A stretch of 64,000 bases of DNA from Microvirga sp. 17 mud 1-3 (GTDB lineage: Bacteria > Pseudomonadota > Alphaproteobacteria > Rhizobiales > Beijerinckiaceae), in NCBI RefSeq assembly GCF_003151255.1, contig NZ_CP029481.1, forward strand, positions 930,001-994,000, written 5' to 3'. Under the pieces are notes generated by a model that searched no databases, was not told the DNA's origin, and saw only the letters and a program-made list of their open reading frames with translations. The position numbers and the translations under genes are program-made. Below are positions 45,463-54,987 of the stretch, piece after piece. Within the stretch, counting starts at the first letter, position 1. Each line of letters starts with the position of its first letter.

Positions 45463-46515
45463 TCAGCCGGCGCGCTTGCGCCGGCCGGTTTTGGAAGCCG
45501 GGCCCTTGCGGCCCGGCTTTTTGTCGTTCGGCTTTGCGTCGCCGCCGACGATCAGGTCGGCGAGGTCCGTGATCTGCCGACGAAGCTCTTCGTCGGAGCT
45601 GCCCGTTGCGGGAAGAGCCGCCTGTCCGAGCTCGGCCTCTGCCGCTTCGGCTCCTACCTTTGCGTCCAAGGGGGCGACCGCGACCTTCTCGCTCAGGTCG
45701 GTCTCGAGCTCCCGAATGCGCTGTTCGAGAATGAGGCCTCGTTCCTGTTCGGCCGTCAGGCTCTTGGCGAGCTCCGTGAGGCGCTTGCGCTCGTCAGTGA
45801 GCTCGCTGTGCCGTTCGTTGAGCGCTCGCTCGAAATCGTCGCCGCGTGCGGTCTGCGTCATGAGCCGTGTTTCAAGGTTGGAAATCGTGATCCGCTTGAC
45901 ATCGAGCTCGCTCAGGGCGGCCCTTAACCGCTCCTCGGCATCCTTGTGAGCGCCATCGCGCTCGGTTGCCCGCTCTTCGGTTCTCTCAAGGGCGGCTTTC
46001 GTGCGGATCAGGTCCGACTGGGCATTATCCAGTTCCCTCCGCGTGTTCGAGAGCTCGTCCAGGGTGGCGCGGTGCGCATTTTCCAGGGCCGCAAGGGTTT
46101 CGCGGGCGCCCGACAGGGATGTGCGGGTCTGCGCCAGCTCCTCCTCGGTCGACGCCAGCTTGTCCTGGGTCGCCTTGAGCTCCGCATCCCGTGCCGCGAT
46201 CACGGCGTCGCGTTCCGTAAGCGTATCCTCCAGCGCCTGGATGCGCAGAGCGCGGCGGCCCAGCTCCTCCATGCTCTCGTGCTTGACCGCCTGGGCCTCC
46301 TCGGCCTTACGCTCGATGCGCCGCTGCAGAACGGCGAATTCCGCGCGCAGATGGTCCTTCTCGGCGGTCAGCTCCGCGATGGACATGGGGAACAGGGCCT
46401 CGACCCGGCGGCGCGCCAGGCGCTCCGCACGTGTGTTGATGGCCGGAATGATAAGGAGCGCAATCAGGGTTGCCGCCAGGAACCCCAGCGCGAAGATCAT
46501 GATGGTTTCGACCAC
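45463..46515 (-). CDS. Membrane-anchored coiled-coil protein of unknown function
   Basis: A 350-residue protein: one N-terminal transmembrane helix (MIFALGFLAATLIALLIIP), then about 230 residues of continuous coiled coil (heptads rich in Ala, Glu, Arg, Leu from about 45 to 285). The C-terminal tail is Lys/Arg-rich (KPGRKGPASKTGRRKR). The topology recalls RmuC-like or envelope tether proteins without their domains. It is conserved in shape in related genera, to my knowledge without assigned function. Confidence 0.75.
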   Translation of the reverse strand: MVETIMIFALGFLAATLIALLIIPAINTRAERLARRRVEALFPMSIAELTAEKDHLRAEFAVLQRRIERKAEEAQAVKHESMEELGRRALRIQALEDTLTERDAVIAARDAELKATQDKLASTEEELAQTRTSLSGARETLAALENAHRATLDELSNTRRELDNAQSDLIRTKAALERTEERATERDGAHKDAEERLRAALSELDVKRITISNLETRLMTQTARGDDFERALNERHSELTDERKRLTELAKSLTAEQERGLILEQRIRELETDLSEKVAVAPLDAKVGAEAAEAELGQAALPATGSSDEELRRQITDLADLIVGGDAKPNDKKPGRKGPASKTGRRKRAG

Positions 46516-46624
46516 GCGGACTCAAACTCCCAGGTGCACGATCGGAAACGCTCAAGCACCAATCTTGTGCCCGCGCCGCTCACCAGGGCCCGACTGAGCC
46601 CTGGACAGCCCTTTTTAGCGCAGA

Positions 46625-47224
46625 TCAGAAGGGATTCCAGGTCGGCTCGGGGGTGAACTTCAGATATCCCATATTGACGCCGAGGCGCGCACCCACGCCG
46701 GTGCGGATCGGCACGACGACCATTTCGTCGGCGGCCGCAGCCGAGATCCCGAAGCCGCCGACCAGATAGGCGGACCCATCGACGCCGACGAAACGGCGGT
46801 AGAGGGCATTGATGGCCGGGAGGTTGTAGACCAGCATCATCGTGCGCGCGCCTTCGCCGCCCACGTCGAAGCCGAGGGACGGCCCCTGCCAGAAGACGCG
46901 CTGCTGGCCCGCATTGCGGGTGAACAGCTTGCCCTCGCCGTAGCGCAGGCCGCCGAAGAAGGCGCCGGAGGCTTCCTGGCCAAGAATGTAGCCGTTCGGC
47001 TCACCCCAGCGGCGGACCGCCTCCTCGACGGCTAGGGCCAAGCCCCGGGACGCGGAGCCGAAGAACTGGTGCCCGGACTGGACGAGGTCGTTCGAATTGT
47101 AGGAATTCGGCGCCGCGGGGGCGGCGTAGTTGGAGCGGGATACCTGCGCCGAGGCCCCTGTGGCGGAGGCCCCGAAGAGAGCAGCCGTGACGGCTGCCGC
47201 CAGAAGGATCGTTCGCGAGCTCAT
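46625..47224 (-). CDS. eipA: EipA/DUF1134 family periplasmic envelope protein
   Basis: A 199-residue protein with a signal peptide (MSSRTILLAAAVTAALFG, cleavage near ASAQV). The mature domain (about 45-199) has GYILGQEASGAFFGGLRYGEG and GPSLGFDVGGEGARTMMLVYNL, typical of DUF1134, a YSC84-like beta-barrel. In Brucella this protein (EipA) supports envelope integrity and virulence. GAGGAG precedes the ATG at 47224. Confidence 0.9.
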   Translation of the reverse strand: MSSRTILLAAAVTAALFGASATGASAQVSRSNYAAPAAPNSYNSNDLVQSGHQFFGSASRGLALAVEEAVRRWGEPNGYILGQEASGAFFGGLRYGEGKLFTRNAGQQRVFWQGPSLGFDVGGEGARTMMLVYNLPAINALYRRFVGVDGSAYLVGGFGISAAAADEMVVVPIRTGVGARLGVNMGYLKFTPEPTWNPF

Positions 47225-47377
47225 GAGCCATCTCCTCGCTTGAGACGCCGGCGCCGAGACGCCGGCAGGAAGTGCCAGATCGGGCCTTCCGCCCGGACGA
47301 AGCCGGCCTGGAGCACCGTCGACGGAGTGTTTTAATGCCGTCAACCCTAACAAACTCTGTACGAAGCGGCCGGAATG

Positions 47378-48202
47378 CTAGCAGGAGACAGGAAGAGCAA
47401 GGCGAGGCGCGAGGGCGATGTCGCCGAGAGCCGCGAAGGGCCCGTTGCGGTAGTCGCGATCCTTATGACCATAGGTCAATGGCGCGCCGCCAGGACCGAT
47501 GACCCGACCGCCCGCGCGGGAGAGGATATGGTCCCCCGCCGCCGTGTCCCACTCCATGGTCGGCCCGCACCGCACGTAGATGTCGGCTTCCCCTGAGGCG
47601 ATAAGGCAGAATTTCAGGGCCGAGGAGGCCATGCGCCGGGTGCCGATCGAGAGGGTGGACAGGCAGGCCTCGGTGGCGTGGTCCCCATGGCGGCGGCTCA
47701 CGAGAGCCACCAGGCCATTGTCCGGCGCGGCCCTTGTCCCGATGGGCTGCCATGCGATGGCCTCGCCCGGGTCGCCCGGGATGGTGCCCATTTCAGCCCG
47801 GGTCCCGGCGATCCAGACGCTTCCAAGGGCCGGCGCCGCTACCACGGCCGAGATGGGCCGGTCGCCCTTCACCAGGGCGATGTTGACGCTGTATTCGCCC
47901 GTCCCGCGGATGAAGTCGCCGGTTCCGTCGAGGGGATCGACCAGGAAGAAATACGAATCCGTATCGGCGCGGCTTGCCGTCTCCTCGGCGACGACAGGGA
48001 TGTCGGGCCAGGCGAGGTTGAGGCGTCGGATGATAATTTCTTCGGCCGCAAGATCTGCGGCCGTGCAGGGCGTCCCATCGTCCTTGAGGCGCTTGTCGAT
48101 GGCGGCGTGCTCCATCCGCCGCAGAATTTGTCCGGCCTCGATGGCGATCTTTGCCAGTTGCCGCGCCAGGGCATCGGTGTCGCTGTCGTCGAGACTCGTC
48201 AT
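47378..48202 (-). CDS. cysQ: 3'(2'),5'-bisphosphate nucleotidase CysQ / inositol monophosphatase family
   Basis: A 274-residue Li-sensitive phosphatase. Metal sites: Glu in VVAEETASR, DPLDGTGDFI and the distal WDTAAGDHILSRAGG. The sequence order and length favour CysQ, which removes PAP made in sulfate assimilation, over SuhB. The ATG at 48202 fits the family N-terminus. Confidence 0.88.
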   Translation of the reverse strand: MTSLDDSDTDALARQLAKIAIEAGQILRRMEHAAIDKRLKDDGTPCTAADLAAEEIIIRRLNLAWPDIPVVAEETASRADTDSYFFLVDPLDGTGDFIRGTGEYSVNIALVKGDRPISAVVAAPALGSVWIAGTRAEMGTIPGDPGEAIAWQPIGTRAAPDNGLVALVSRRHGDHATEACLSTLSIGTRRMASSALKFCLIASGEADIYVRCGPTMEWDTAAGDHILSRAGGRVIGPGGAPLTYGHKDRDYRNGPFAALGDIALAPRLALPVSC

Positions 48203-48368
48203 GGTCGTGCCGCTCGGCCGGGCATAAGGGTTCCTTTGCCTGCTTTTCAAAGAACTCGGAGGCGGGTATCCCGGTTCACGTTCTCTTTCCTGTTCTCGCC
48301 TAAGCTTCGCAGATCGCAACCCGATTGTGCAAGCATTGGACCGAGCCGACGGTCATTCCGGAGCCCTT

Positions 48369-49010
48369 ATGGCCACGATTTCTCTCGATTCTCTCGATCT
48401 CGCCGCTCTCCTGTGTTCCCGCGTGTGCCATGACGTGATCTCCCCGGTCGGGGCCATCGTGAACGGCCTCGAAGTGCTGGAGGACGACAACGACGCCTCC
48501 ATGCGGGAATTCGCCCTTGAGCTGATTGAGAAAAGCGCCAAGCAGGCCTCGGCCCGCCTTCAGTTCGCGCGCCTCGCCTTCGGGGCCGCGGGATCGGCCG
48601 GGGCGGCTATCGACCTGGGGGATGCGGAGCAGGTCGCGCGTGGGCTGTTCCAGGACGACAAGATCTCCTTCGCCTGGTCGGCGCCGCGGCTGCTCTTCCC
48701 GAAGAACCGGGTCAAGCTGCTGCTCAACCTGATCATGATCGCGATCAACGCCATTCCGCGCGGCGGCTCCATCTCGGCGAGCGTATCGGGAGACGCGGAG
48801 ACCTGCGAGTTCATCATCCGCTCGAAGGGAATGAATGCGCGCATCCCGGTCCATGCGGAGGCGCTGCTTGCGGGCGAATCCGAGAGCGGCACCGTCGATG
48901 CCCATGGGATCCAGATCTACTATGCCGGTATGGTGGCTCGCGCAGCCGGCATGACGACTGCCTTCAGCATCGAGGGCGACGAGGTCACGTTGCGGGCGAC
49001 ATCCGCATAG
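48369..49010 (+). CDS. chpT: Histidine phosphotransferase ChpT
   Basis: A 213-residue protein. The phospho-accepting histidine is in CSRVCHDVISPVGAIVNGLEVL (about residue 22), in a helical hairpin, followed by a degenerate kinase-like ATPase domain. ChpT relays phosphate from CckA to CtrA and CpdR, the central alphaproteobacterial cell-cycle relay. ctrA lies 2.4 kb away. Its 3' end overlaps the convergent LysR gene by 26 bp. Confidence 0.92.
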   Translation: MATISLDSLDLAALLCSRVCHDVISPVGAIVNGLEVLEDDNDASMREFALELIEKSAKQASARLQFARLAFGAAGSAGAAIDLGDAEQVARGLFQDDKISFAWSAPRLLFPKNRVKLLLNLIMIAINAIPRGGSISASVSGDAETCEFIIRSKGMNARIPVHAEALLAGESESGTVDAHGIQIYYAGMVARAAGMTTAFSIEGDEVTLRATSA

Positions 49011-49905
49011 GCATCGGCAAGGGCAGGGGCGTCTTCCCGGCCTCCTGCGCCAGCCAGGTGCAGAAGGCCTGCGCCTTGCGGCTCCGCCGCGGTCGGCGCA
49101 CGGCCACATAATCCATCCCGCTCCCGACGAAGCCGAACGGGGCCACGAGGCGGCCCGCCCTGATATCGTCGATCACCAGCTGCCAGGGTGCGATCCCGAC
49201 CCCGAGGCCGCCCACCGCCGCTTCGAGCATGTAGTAGAAATGCTCGTATTCCGTTCCGGCGAGCGCGAAGGCACTGCTTGCGGCCCTGTCGATCCAGTCG
49301 GACCAGGCATAGGGGCGGGTAACCGTATGGAGGAGGGGCGCCTGCGCCAGATCGCGGGGTTCCGCCAGATGCAGGCGCGCCGCAAGGGCCGGGGAGAGGA
49401 CCGGCCCCACCGATTCCGCGAAGAGGGTCGTTGACGGCGCCTCGGGCGGCAGAAGATGCTCGGTGAGCCGGATCGCCACCTCGTAGCGGTGGCGCGTGAA
49501 GTCCACCGGCGCATGGGAGGCCGAGAGCCTTACCTCAATCCCCGGATAAAGCTCCTGGAACCGATACAGACGCGGGATCAGCCAGCGCATGCTGAACGTG
49601 CCCGTGCAGGACACGTCGAGGGCTCCTTCCTCCTCGTCCGCCACGGCGCGGATCCCGGTCTCGATGTGATCGAACCCGGTGGTCAGGTGGGACAGAAGGG
49701 TGCGCCCGGCCTCTGTAAGCCTCAGCGCGTTCTTCGGCCCCTCGAAGAGCCGGATGCCCAGCACGGTCTCCAGGTGGCGCACTTGGCGGCTGATGGCGCC
49801 ATGCGTCACGGAAAGCTCCTCCGCCGCCAGGGTCATGCGGCCGAGACGGGCCGCCGCCTCGAAGGCCACGAGAGCATTTAGGGAAGGAAGGCGACGCTGG
49901 GCCAT
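48985..49905 (-). CDS. LysR family regulator, GcvA-type
   Basis: A 306-residue LTTR. RLPSLNALVAFEAAARLGRM and LSVTHGAISRQVRHLE are the GcvA-type DNA-binding domain (residues 1-65); the effector domain runs about 90-295. It is divergent from the EamA transporter gene (about 145 bp between starts), so control of that exporter is likely. Confidence 0.92.
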   Translation of the reverse strand: MAQRRLPSLNALVAFEAAARLGRMTLAAEELSVTHGAISRQVRHLETVLGIRLFEGPKNALRLTEAGRTLLSHLTTGFDHIETGIRAVADEEEGALDVSCTGTFSMRWLIPRLYRFQELYPGIEVRLSASHAPVDFTRHRYEVAIRLTEHLLPPEAPSTTLFAESVGPVLSPALAARLHLAEPRDLAQAPLLHTVTRPYAWSDWIDRAASSAFALAGTEYEHFYYMLEAAVGGLGVGIAPWQLVIDDIRAGRLVAPFGFVGSGMDYVAVRRPRRSRKAQAFCTWLAQEAGKTPLPLPMPMRMSPAT

Positions 49906-50050
49906 GGAATGAAAGCCATGTGAGAAAAGCGCACATCGTTCGTCAGATCATATCGATTATCGAGCCCTCTGGCGCGTGAGACAAGGGCACATTCTCGGGA
50001 GGCCGCAGCCCCGCGGTCCTAGCCGGGAAGTCACCTTGAAGGGAAACGAC

Positions 50051-50890
50051 GTGGAGCCGATGGTCTTCGGAGCCGTGCTGCTGGCGGCCTCCATGCATGC
50101 GGGATGGAACGTGGTCGTGAAGGTCGGGCTCGACCGCTTCTCGTCCATCGTGCTGCTGGCCTTGTTCTCGGCCCTGATCTGCCTTGTCCTGCTTCCGTTT
50201 TTCCCTCTTCCGGCCGCCGCATCCTGGCCCTGGCTCCTGGCCTCCGCCATGGTCCATGTGGTCTACAAGCTTACCCTGGTCCGCGCCTACGAGCATGGCG
50301 ACCTGTCCCAGGTCTATCCCCTGGCCCGCGGCACGGCGCCCCTCGTCGTCGCCCTCGTGAGCGCCGGCTTCCTCGGGGAGGCGATGACCGGCGCGAAGCT
50401 GTTGTCGATCCTGCTGATCGGAGGCGGCGTCTGCCTCATGTCCCTGCGTGGAGGAGCCGTCGGGCGAATGCCCCCGAAGGCCTTCGTCTTCGCTCTCGCG
50501 ACGGCAGGATGCACGGCGAGCTACACGCTGCTCGACGGAGTCGGCGCACGATTGTCCGGCTCCGCATCCGGCTTCATCATCCTGCTCAGCATTTTCGACG
50601 GTCTCTTCACCTGTGCCTACGCAGTTTCGCGGCGCGGCCTGCGGATGCTGGTGCAACTGGCACCGGCCTGGCGCATGGGCTTTGCGGCCGGAGCCATGTC
50701 CCTTGCGTCCTATTGGATCGCAATCTGGGCCTTCACGAAGGCACCCATCGCGCTCGTGGCGGCACTCCGGGAAACGAGCGTTCTCTTCGCGGTGCTGTTC
50801 GCAGTTTTCTTCCTGAAGGAACGGGTCGGAGCAGGACGGATCGCGGCTGCCGTCGCGATTGCGGCCGGTGTCATCCTGATGCGTCTTTAA
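50051..50890 (+). CDS. EamA/DMT family transporter (two-domain)
   Basis: About 279 residues with ten predicted transmembrane helices in two EamA repeats (AASMHAGWNVVVKVGL at the start; ALVAALRETSVLFAVLFAVFFLKE in the second). Family members export amino acids or other metabolites. The GTG at 50051 has AAGGGA upstream; an ATG three codons later is also possible. It is next to a LysR gene and convergent with a half-size EamA gene. Confidence 0.88.
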   Translation: MEPMVFGAVLLAASMHAGWNVVVKVGLDRFSSIVLLALFSALICLVLLPFFPLPAAASWPWLLASAMVHVVYKLTLVRAYEHGDLSQVYPLARGTAPLVVALVSAGFLGEAMTGAKLLSILLIGGGVCLMSLRGGAVGRMPPKAFVFALATAGCTASYTLLDGVGARLSGSASGFIILLSIFDGLFTCAYAVSRRGLRMLVQLAPAWRMGFAAGAMSLASYWIAIWAFTKAPIALVAALRETSVLFAVLFAVFFLKERVGAGRIAAAVAIAAGVILMRL

Positions 50891-50897
50891 GAGCGCA

Positions 50898-51335
50898 TCA
50901 TCCCCTGTAGGCGACGAGCACGGCTCCAGCAGCGATCAGCGCGACGCCGGCCCAGTTCCACTCGGACAGGCGCTCTCCAAGGAAGAGCACGCCGAACAGT
51001 GCGACGAGGACCACGCTCAGCTTGTCGATGGGTGCAACCCGCGCCGCATCGCCGATTTTGAGCGCGCGGAAATAGCAAAGCCAGGACGCGCCTGTGGCAA
51101 GGCCCGACAGGATGAGGAACGTGAACGTTCGCGTCGAGATTGCGCCCCAACCCTGCCATTGCTCACGTGCGGTCAGAATTGCGCCGATCACGAGCAGGAT
51201 CGTGACCGTGCGGATGAAGGTGGCGAGATCCGAGTCGACATTCTCGACTCCGACCTTTGCGAAGATCGCCGTCAGTGCCGCGAAGACGGCGGAAAGCAGA
51301 GCCCAGAATTGCCACGATACAAGAAGCGATCGCAT
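50898..51335 (-). CDS. Half-size EamA/DMT transporter
   Basis: A 145-residue protein with four or five helices, equal to one EamA repeat (WQFWALLSAVFAALTAIFAKVGVENVDS, GDAARVAPIDKLSVVLVALFGVLFLGERL). Such half-size members work as homo- or heterodimers. It is convergent with the full-size EamA gene, 8 bp apart, but not similar enough to look like a recent fragment. Confidence 0.85.
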   Translation of the reverse strand: MRSLLVSWQFWALLSAVFAALTAIFAKVGVENVDSDLATFIRTVTILLVIGAILTAREQWQGWGAISTRTFTFLILSGLATGASWLCYFRALKIGDAARVAPIDKLSVVLVALFGVLFLGERLSEWNWAGVALIAAGAVLVAYRG

Positions 51336-51375
51336 CGGAGGTGCTCCGTTCGGGGTGCAACCTTTGTATCCTAAC

Positions 51376-51405
51376 AAAAAGCCCGGCTTGTGGCCGGGCT
51401 TTTTT
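51376..51405. terminator. Terminator downstream of ctrA
   Basis: Arms GCCCGGC (51381-51387) and GCCGGGC (51393-51399), 5-nt loop, flanked by A5 on the left and T6 on the right. It is therefore active in both directions and lies 25 bp after the ctrA stop. Confidence 0.88.
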
Positions 51406-51429
51406 GAGGGATGGAGAGAGGAGAGAAGA

Positions 51430-52131
51430 TCAGACGGCGATCCGCTCTTCCGACTCGCTCGGCTCGCGTAGCACATAGCCGCGGCCCCATACGGTCTCGA
51501 TGTAGTTCTTGCCCTGGGAGGCATTGGCGAGCTTCTTGCGCAGCTTGCAGATGAAGACGTCGATGATCTTCAGCTCCGGCTCGTCCATGCCGCCATAGAG
51601 ATGGTTGAGGAACATCTCCTTCGTCAGGGTCGTGCCCTTCCGTAGGGAGAGGAGTTCCAGCATCTGGTATTCCTTGCCCGTGAGATGCACGCGGGCGCCG
51701 CCCACCTCGACGGTCTTGGTGTCGAGGTTGACCACCAGATCGCCCGTCGTGATGACCGACTGCGCGTGGCCCTTGGAGCGACGCACGATCGCATGGATGC
51801 GGGCGACAAGCTCGTCCTTGTGGAAGGGCTTCGTCAGATAGTCGTCGGCGCCGAAGCCGAGGCCCTTCACCTTGTCGTCGGTGCCGGCCATGCCGGAGAG
51901 AATCAGGATCGGCGTCTTGACCTTCGCGACGCGCAGGGTGCGCAGGACCTCGTAACCCGACATGTCGGGAAGGTTCAGATCGAGAAGGATGATGTCGTAG
52001 TCGTAGAGCTTGCCGAGGTCGACGCCTTCCTCGCCGAGATCCGTCGCATAGACGTTGAAATTCTCGGACTTCAGCATCAGCTCGATGCTCTGCGCAGTTG
52101 CGCTGTCGTCTTCGATGAGAAGTACGCGCAT
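51430..52131 (-). CDS. ctrA: Cell-cycle master response regulator CtrA
   Basis: A 233-residue OmpR-class regulator: receiver (1-120) with [20 protein letters not shown], phospho-acceptor in [12 protein letters not shown] (Asp51) and [13 protein letters not shown]-binding winged helix about 125-225 ([29 protein letters not shown] segment). This is CtrA, the essential regulator of replication, division and flagella. The upstream region has two GANTC sites, as expected for control by CcrM methylation. Confidence 0.98.
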   Translation of the reverse strand: MRVLLIEDDSATAQSIELMLKSENFNVYATDLGEEGVDLGKLYDYDIILLDLNLPDMSGYEVLRTLRVAKVKTPILILSGMAGTDDKVKGLGFGADDYLTKPFHKDELVARIHAIVRRSKGHAQSVITTGDLVVNLDTKTVEVGGARVHLTGKEYQMLELLSLRKGTTLTKEMFLNHLYGGMDEPELKIIDVFICKLRKKLANASQGKNYIETVWGRGYVLREPSESEERIAV

Positions 52132-52646
52132 GTTTATTCCCCAGCCCTTGCCCTTGGGCCACCGAACAGCGGATGGCTGTCCATCTGCCACAGGGCCTGT
52201 GGCGGATGCCCTCTTGAACTGATTCGAAACGCTAGTTCAGAATGGTTAACAAACCCTGATTCAGACATGCAAGCGCTTAACGACTTCGGCGTGCCCGCCC
52301 GTCGTCCCAGACCTCCGTCCTGTGGATTATGCCCTGCCATTCTGACCCGCGTTGCAAATTGAAACTCTTTGCTTTCCGGGATTTTTCATCCCGGCCCAAC
52401 GACATCCGCAAGGAATGCCGCCGTGACGGATCCAGTGTTAACGCGTTCGGTAAACGAAAGGTTGATGGTCCCCGCCTGTGGATAGGTCTCTGCAAAGGTG
52501 ACGTATGGCACCGCAACCTTTCGCGGGGATTTCCTCGGCGGCGGTAAGGAAAGCTCAACTTCCGTGCTCGATGGTAAACGTGTCCGGCGGATAACTGAGC
52601 GATCCACCCGGGCACGTGAAACAGCGACGTGTGGAGTTGAATCAAG
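52132..52646. promoter_or_regulatory. ctrA-fliJ divergent regulatory region with two GANTC methylation sites
   Basis: A 515-bp gap between divergent ctrA and fliJ. GATTC occurs at 52221-52225 and 52258-52262, 90 and 127 bp upstream of ctrA; CcrM methylates GANTC in this group. GTTAAC near 52245 and 52439 are half-sites resembling the CtrA motif (TTAA), but I find no full TTAA-N7-TTAA. No supported small gene. Confidence 0.6.
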
Positions 52647-53045
52647 ATGAAGTCGCGGGATACGCTCATCCGCCTCAAGCGCTTTCAGGTCGACGAGAAA
52701 CGTCGGAAGGTTGCGCAGATCGAGATGATGATCGCAGAGTTCGACCGCATGGCGGCCGATCTCGATCGTGAGATCGCGGTGGAGGAGCAGAAGGCCGGGA
52801 TCTCCGATCCGAACCACTTCGCCTATCCGACCTATGCCCGCGCAGCGGCGCAGCGGCGCGATAATCTCCGCCAGTCGGTTGAAAACCTGCATGCCCAGCT
52901 CGACGACGCCAAGGCGGAGCTCGGGGAGGCTTTCGAGAGCCTGAAGCGCGCCGAGAGCCTCGAGGATCGCGAGCGCGGCGATCCGTCCCGCGAGGCCGTC
53001 GTGGTCCAGGCCACGCAGTCGCGGGCCATGCGTGCCTCTGCGTAA
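52647..53045 (+). CDS. fliJ: Flagellar export protein FliJ-like
   Basis: A 132-residue coiled-coil protein (MKSRDTLIRLKRFQVDEKRRKV, then continuous heptads to about 115). FliJ escorts flagellar export cargo to the FliI ATPase. A fliJ gene next to ctrA is usual in Hyphomicrobiales, which supports the call; sequence alone would only say short coiled coil. Confidence 0.8.
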   Translation: MKSRDTLIRLKRFQVDEKRRKVAQIEMMIAEFDRMAADLDREIAVEEQKAGISDPNHFAYPTYARAAAQRRDNLRQSVENLHAQLDDAKAELGEAFESLKRAESLEDRERGDPSREAVVVQATQSRAMRASA

Positions 53046-53070
53046 GCCGGGGCCGCGTTAAACGTTTCGC

Positions 53071-53096
53071 AAAGGCGCGCTGAGAGGCGCGCCTTT
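53071..53096. terminator. Hairpin between converging fliJ and GNAT genes
   Basis: Arms AAAGGCGCGC (53071-53080) and GCGCGCCTTT (53087-53096) with a 6-nt loop; short A and T tracts on either side make it bidirectional. Confidence 0.8.
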
Positions 53097-53106
53097 CGCA
53101 TTTCAA

Positions 53107-53727
53107 TCAGCGTGAGCCCAGAAGCGGTACGTGCGGGCCCGCCTCGAGCGGAAGATGGCCTGCGAGCCGCGGGTCATCCACCACCTCGATCGCTCTCTTG
53201 TAGGGCTCGAACCCAGCCCGCCGGTAGAAGCCCAGGGCATCCGGGTGGTCGAGCGAGCAGGTATGGACGAAGAACCATCCGATGGGCTTCTCGAAGGCCC
53301 GGCGGATCGCCTCCTGGATGAGGAAGCGCCCCGCGCCCCGGCCGATGGTCCCGGGCACCAGGCCCAGAAAGGCAAGCTCGGCTTCTCCTTCCGGGCGGAA
53401 ATCCAGTTCGAGCAGGCCGATATCGGTCGAGCCGTCCCGCAGGACATAAATCTCAACCCGCGGGTCGGTGAGGATCGCCTCCAGCTCCGTATCGGGCATG
53501 GCGGCGCGGCTGAACCAGAGCCAGGGCTCTCCGATGCGCCGGAAGAGGTCGCGGTAGCGCGCGGTTTCGCCCCTCGATCTCTCAAGGGACAGGCCGTCCG
53601 GGATCGCGGGGGCGAGGGCAGGAGAGGGCCGGCCCATGTGCAGATAAGTCACGATGGCCGCGATCTTCCCTTCAGGAAGATCGGTATATCCGTTGAGATT
53701 CAGCGCGGCCGAAGGGGTGCTGGCCAT
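53107..53727 (-). CDS. GNAT family N-acetyltransferase
   Basis: A 206-residue acetyltransferase. The acetyl-CoA loop is LVPGTIGRGAGRFLIQEAI (about residue 125) and the late strand HPDALGFYRRAGF is typical of GNAT. The first 45 residues are an extension. The ATG at 53727 was chosen over a longer frame that crosses the divergent gene region. Substrate unknown. Confidence 0.85.
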   Translation of the reverse strand: MASTPSAALNLNGYTDLPEGKIAAIVTYLHMGRPSPALAPAIPDGLSLERSRGETARYRDLFRRIGEPWLWFSRAAMPDTELEAILTDPRVEIYVLRDGSTDIGLLELDFRPEGEAELAFLGLVPGTIGRGAGRFLIQEAIRRAFEKPIGWFFVHTCSLDHPDALGFYRRAGFEPYKRAIEVVDDPRLAGHLPLEAGPHVPLLGSR

Positions 53728-53982
53728 CGAGGACGGTCTCCTGGCACGGGGGCTATGGACGCCTGATGTCTCACGGGAATGGCCGGAGAGCAACGGGCGG
53801 GAGGGCGCCCGCAGGACGACGGGTTACCGGCTCATTACGTAGGGGAAGGCGGGTGCGGAAAACCTATCCCGATCGGCTTGCGAAAATTGCTCCGATCCCG
53901 CTTGCCCGCGACCGACTTCCCCCTTGCGGTGCAAGGGCTTGTAGGGCACACAGGGGCAAGTGCTGAGGAGCCGCCCGCGTCG

Positions 53983-54987
53983 ATGAAAAATGTGCGTGAG
54001 TTCATCTGGCCCGTGATCGGGCTGCTGGCGGTCTGCGTTTCCGGATGGCTTCTCTATCGTGAACTCCGCGGCCTTTCCCTCGACGACGTGTGGGAAAGCC
54101 TCAAGGCGGTGCCGTCCCATCGCTACCTGCTGGCCGGCCTGTCCACTCTCGTGGCCTATGGCGCGCTGGCTTGGTACGACCGGATCGCGCTTCTGCATCT
54201 CGGTGTCCGGCACATTTCCTGGCTGTTCGTGTCCGTCACGTCGTTCACAACCTATGCCCTGTCCCACAATATCGGCGCCTCCGTCTTCTCCGGGGCGGTC
54301 GTTCGCTACCGGGCCTATTCGTCGAAGGGGCTGAGCGCCTCCCAGATCGCCGTTCTGGTGGCGTTGTGCTCCTTCACGTTCGGGCTGGGCACCATTCTGC
54401 TCGGCGGGGTGGTGCTGACCCTCGATCCCACCCTCCTGCATCGCCTTGAGAACGTGCTTCCTAGCGTCCTGACCAATCCGGCCACGGCGCGGATCGTCGG
54501 CTTTATCCTGCTTGGCCTGGTCGTCCTCTATGTCGCCGGGTCCATTCTTCACCTCCCGCCTATGGTCATCCGTAAGGCCAAGTTCGAATATCCTCGCCCG
54601 GCGATCCTGTGGCGTCAGCTGATGGCAGCGCCATTGGAGCTGCTCGGCGCGGCCGGCATCATCTATTTCGTGCTTCCGTCCCATCTCGAGCCCAGCTTCG
54701 TCATCGTCCTGGCGGTTTTCCTTGCGTCCTTCTCGGCGGCCCTCATCAGCCATGCTCCAGGGGGCCTCGGGGTCTTCGAGATCGTCTTCGTGACGGCCAT
54801 GCCGGACATTCCCAAGCCCGACGTTCTGGCGGCGCTGATCGTGTTTCGGGTCTTTTACCTCCTGATCCCGTTTGCGCTCTCGCTGATCGTCGTCCTCATG
54901 TTCGAGCGCGCCCGCCTGGCCCAGGCTTGGCGTGGGCGCGGCAGGTCCGACGACCGGCCCCCGCTACCCCCTTCGCCCTTGGTCTGA
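53983..54987 (+). CDS. Lysylphosphatidylglycerol synthase TM-region (UPF0104) family membrane protein
   Basis: A 334-residue protein with about eight transmembrane helices. SHNIGASVFSGAVVRYRAYSSKGLS and SHAPGGLGVFEIVFV are the AglD/MprF-flippase-type motifs. It lacks the soluble MprF aminoacyl-transferase domain, so it is a flippase-like or glycolipid-related protein of unknown substrate. TGATG overlap with the next gene implies coupling. Confidence 0.85.
   Translation: MKNVREFIWPVIGLLAVCVSGWLLYRELRGLSLDDVWESLKAVPSHRYLLAGLSTLVAYGALAWYDRIALLHLGVRHISWLFVSVTSFTTYALSHNIGASVFSGAVVRYRAYSSKGLSASQIAVLVALCSFTFGLGTILLGGVVLTLDPTLLHRLENVLPSVLTNPATARIVGFILLGLVVLYVAGSILHLPPMVIRKAKFEYPRPAILWRQLMAAPLELLGAAGIIYFVLPSHLEPSFVIVLAVFLASFSAALISHAPGGLGVFEIVFVTAMPDIPKPDVLAALIVFRVFYLLIPFALSLIVVLMFERARLAQAWRGRGRSDDRPPLPPSPLV

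Noticed and set aside
52329..52547. 72-codon plus-strand frame in the ctrA-fliJ region
   Set aside because: No good start site and Arg/Cys-biased product; more likely regulatory DNA.
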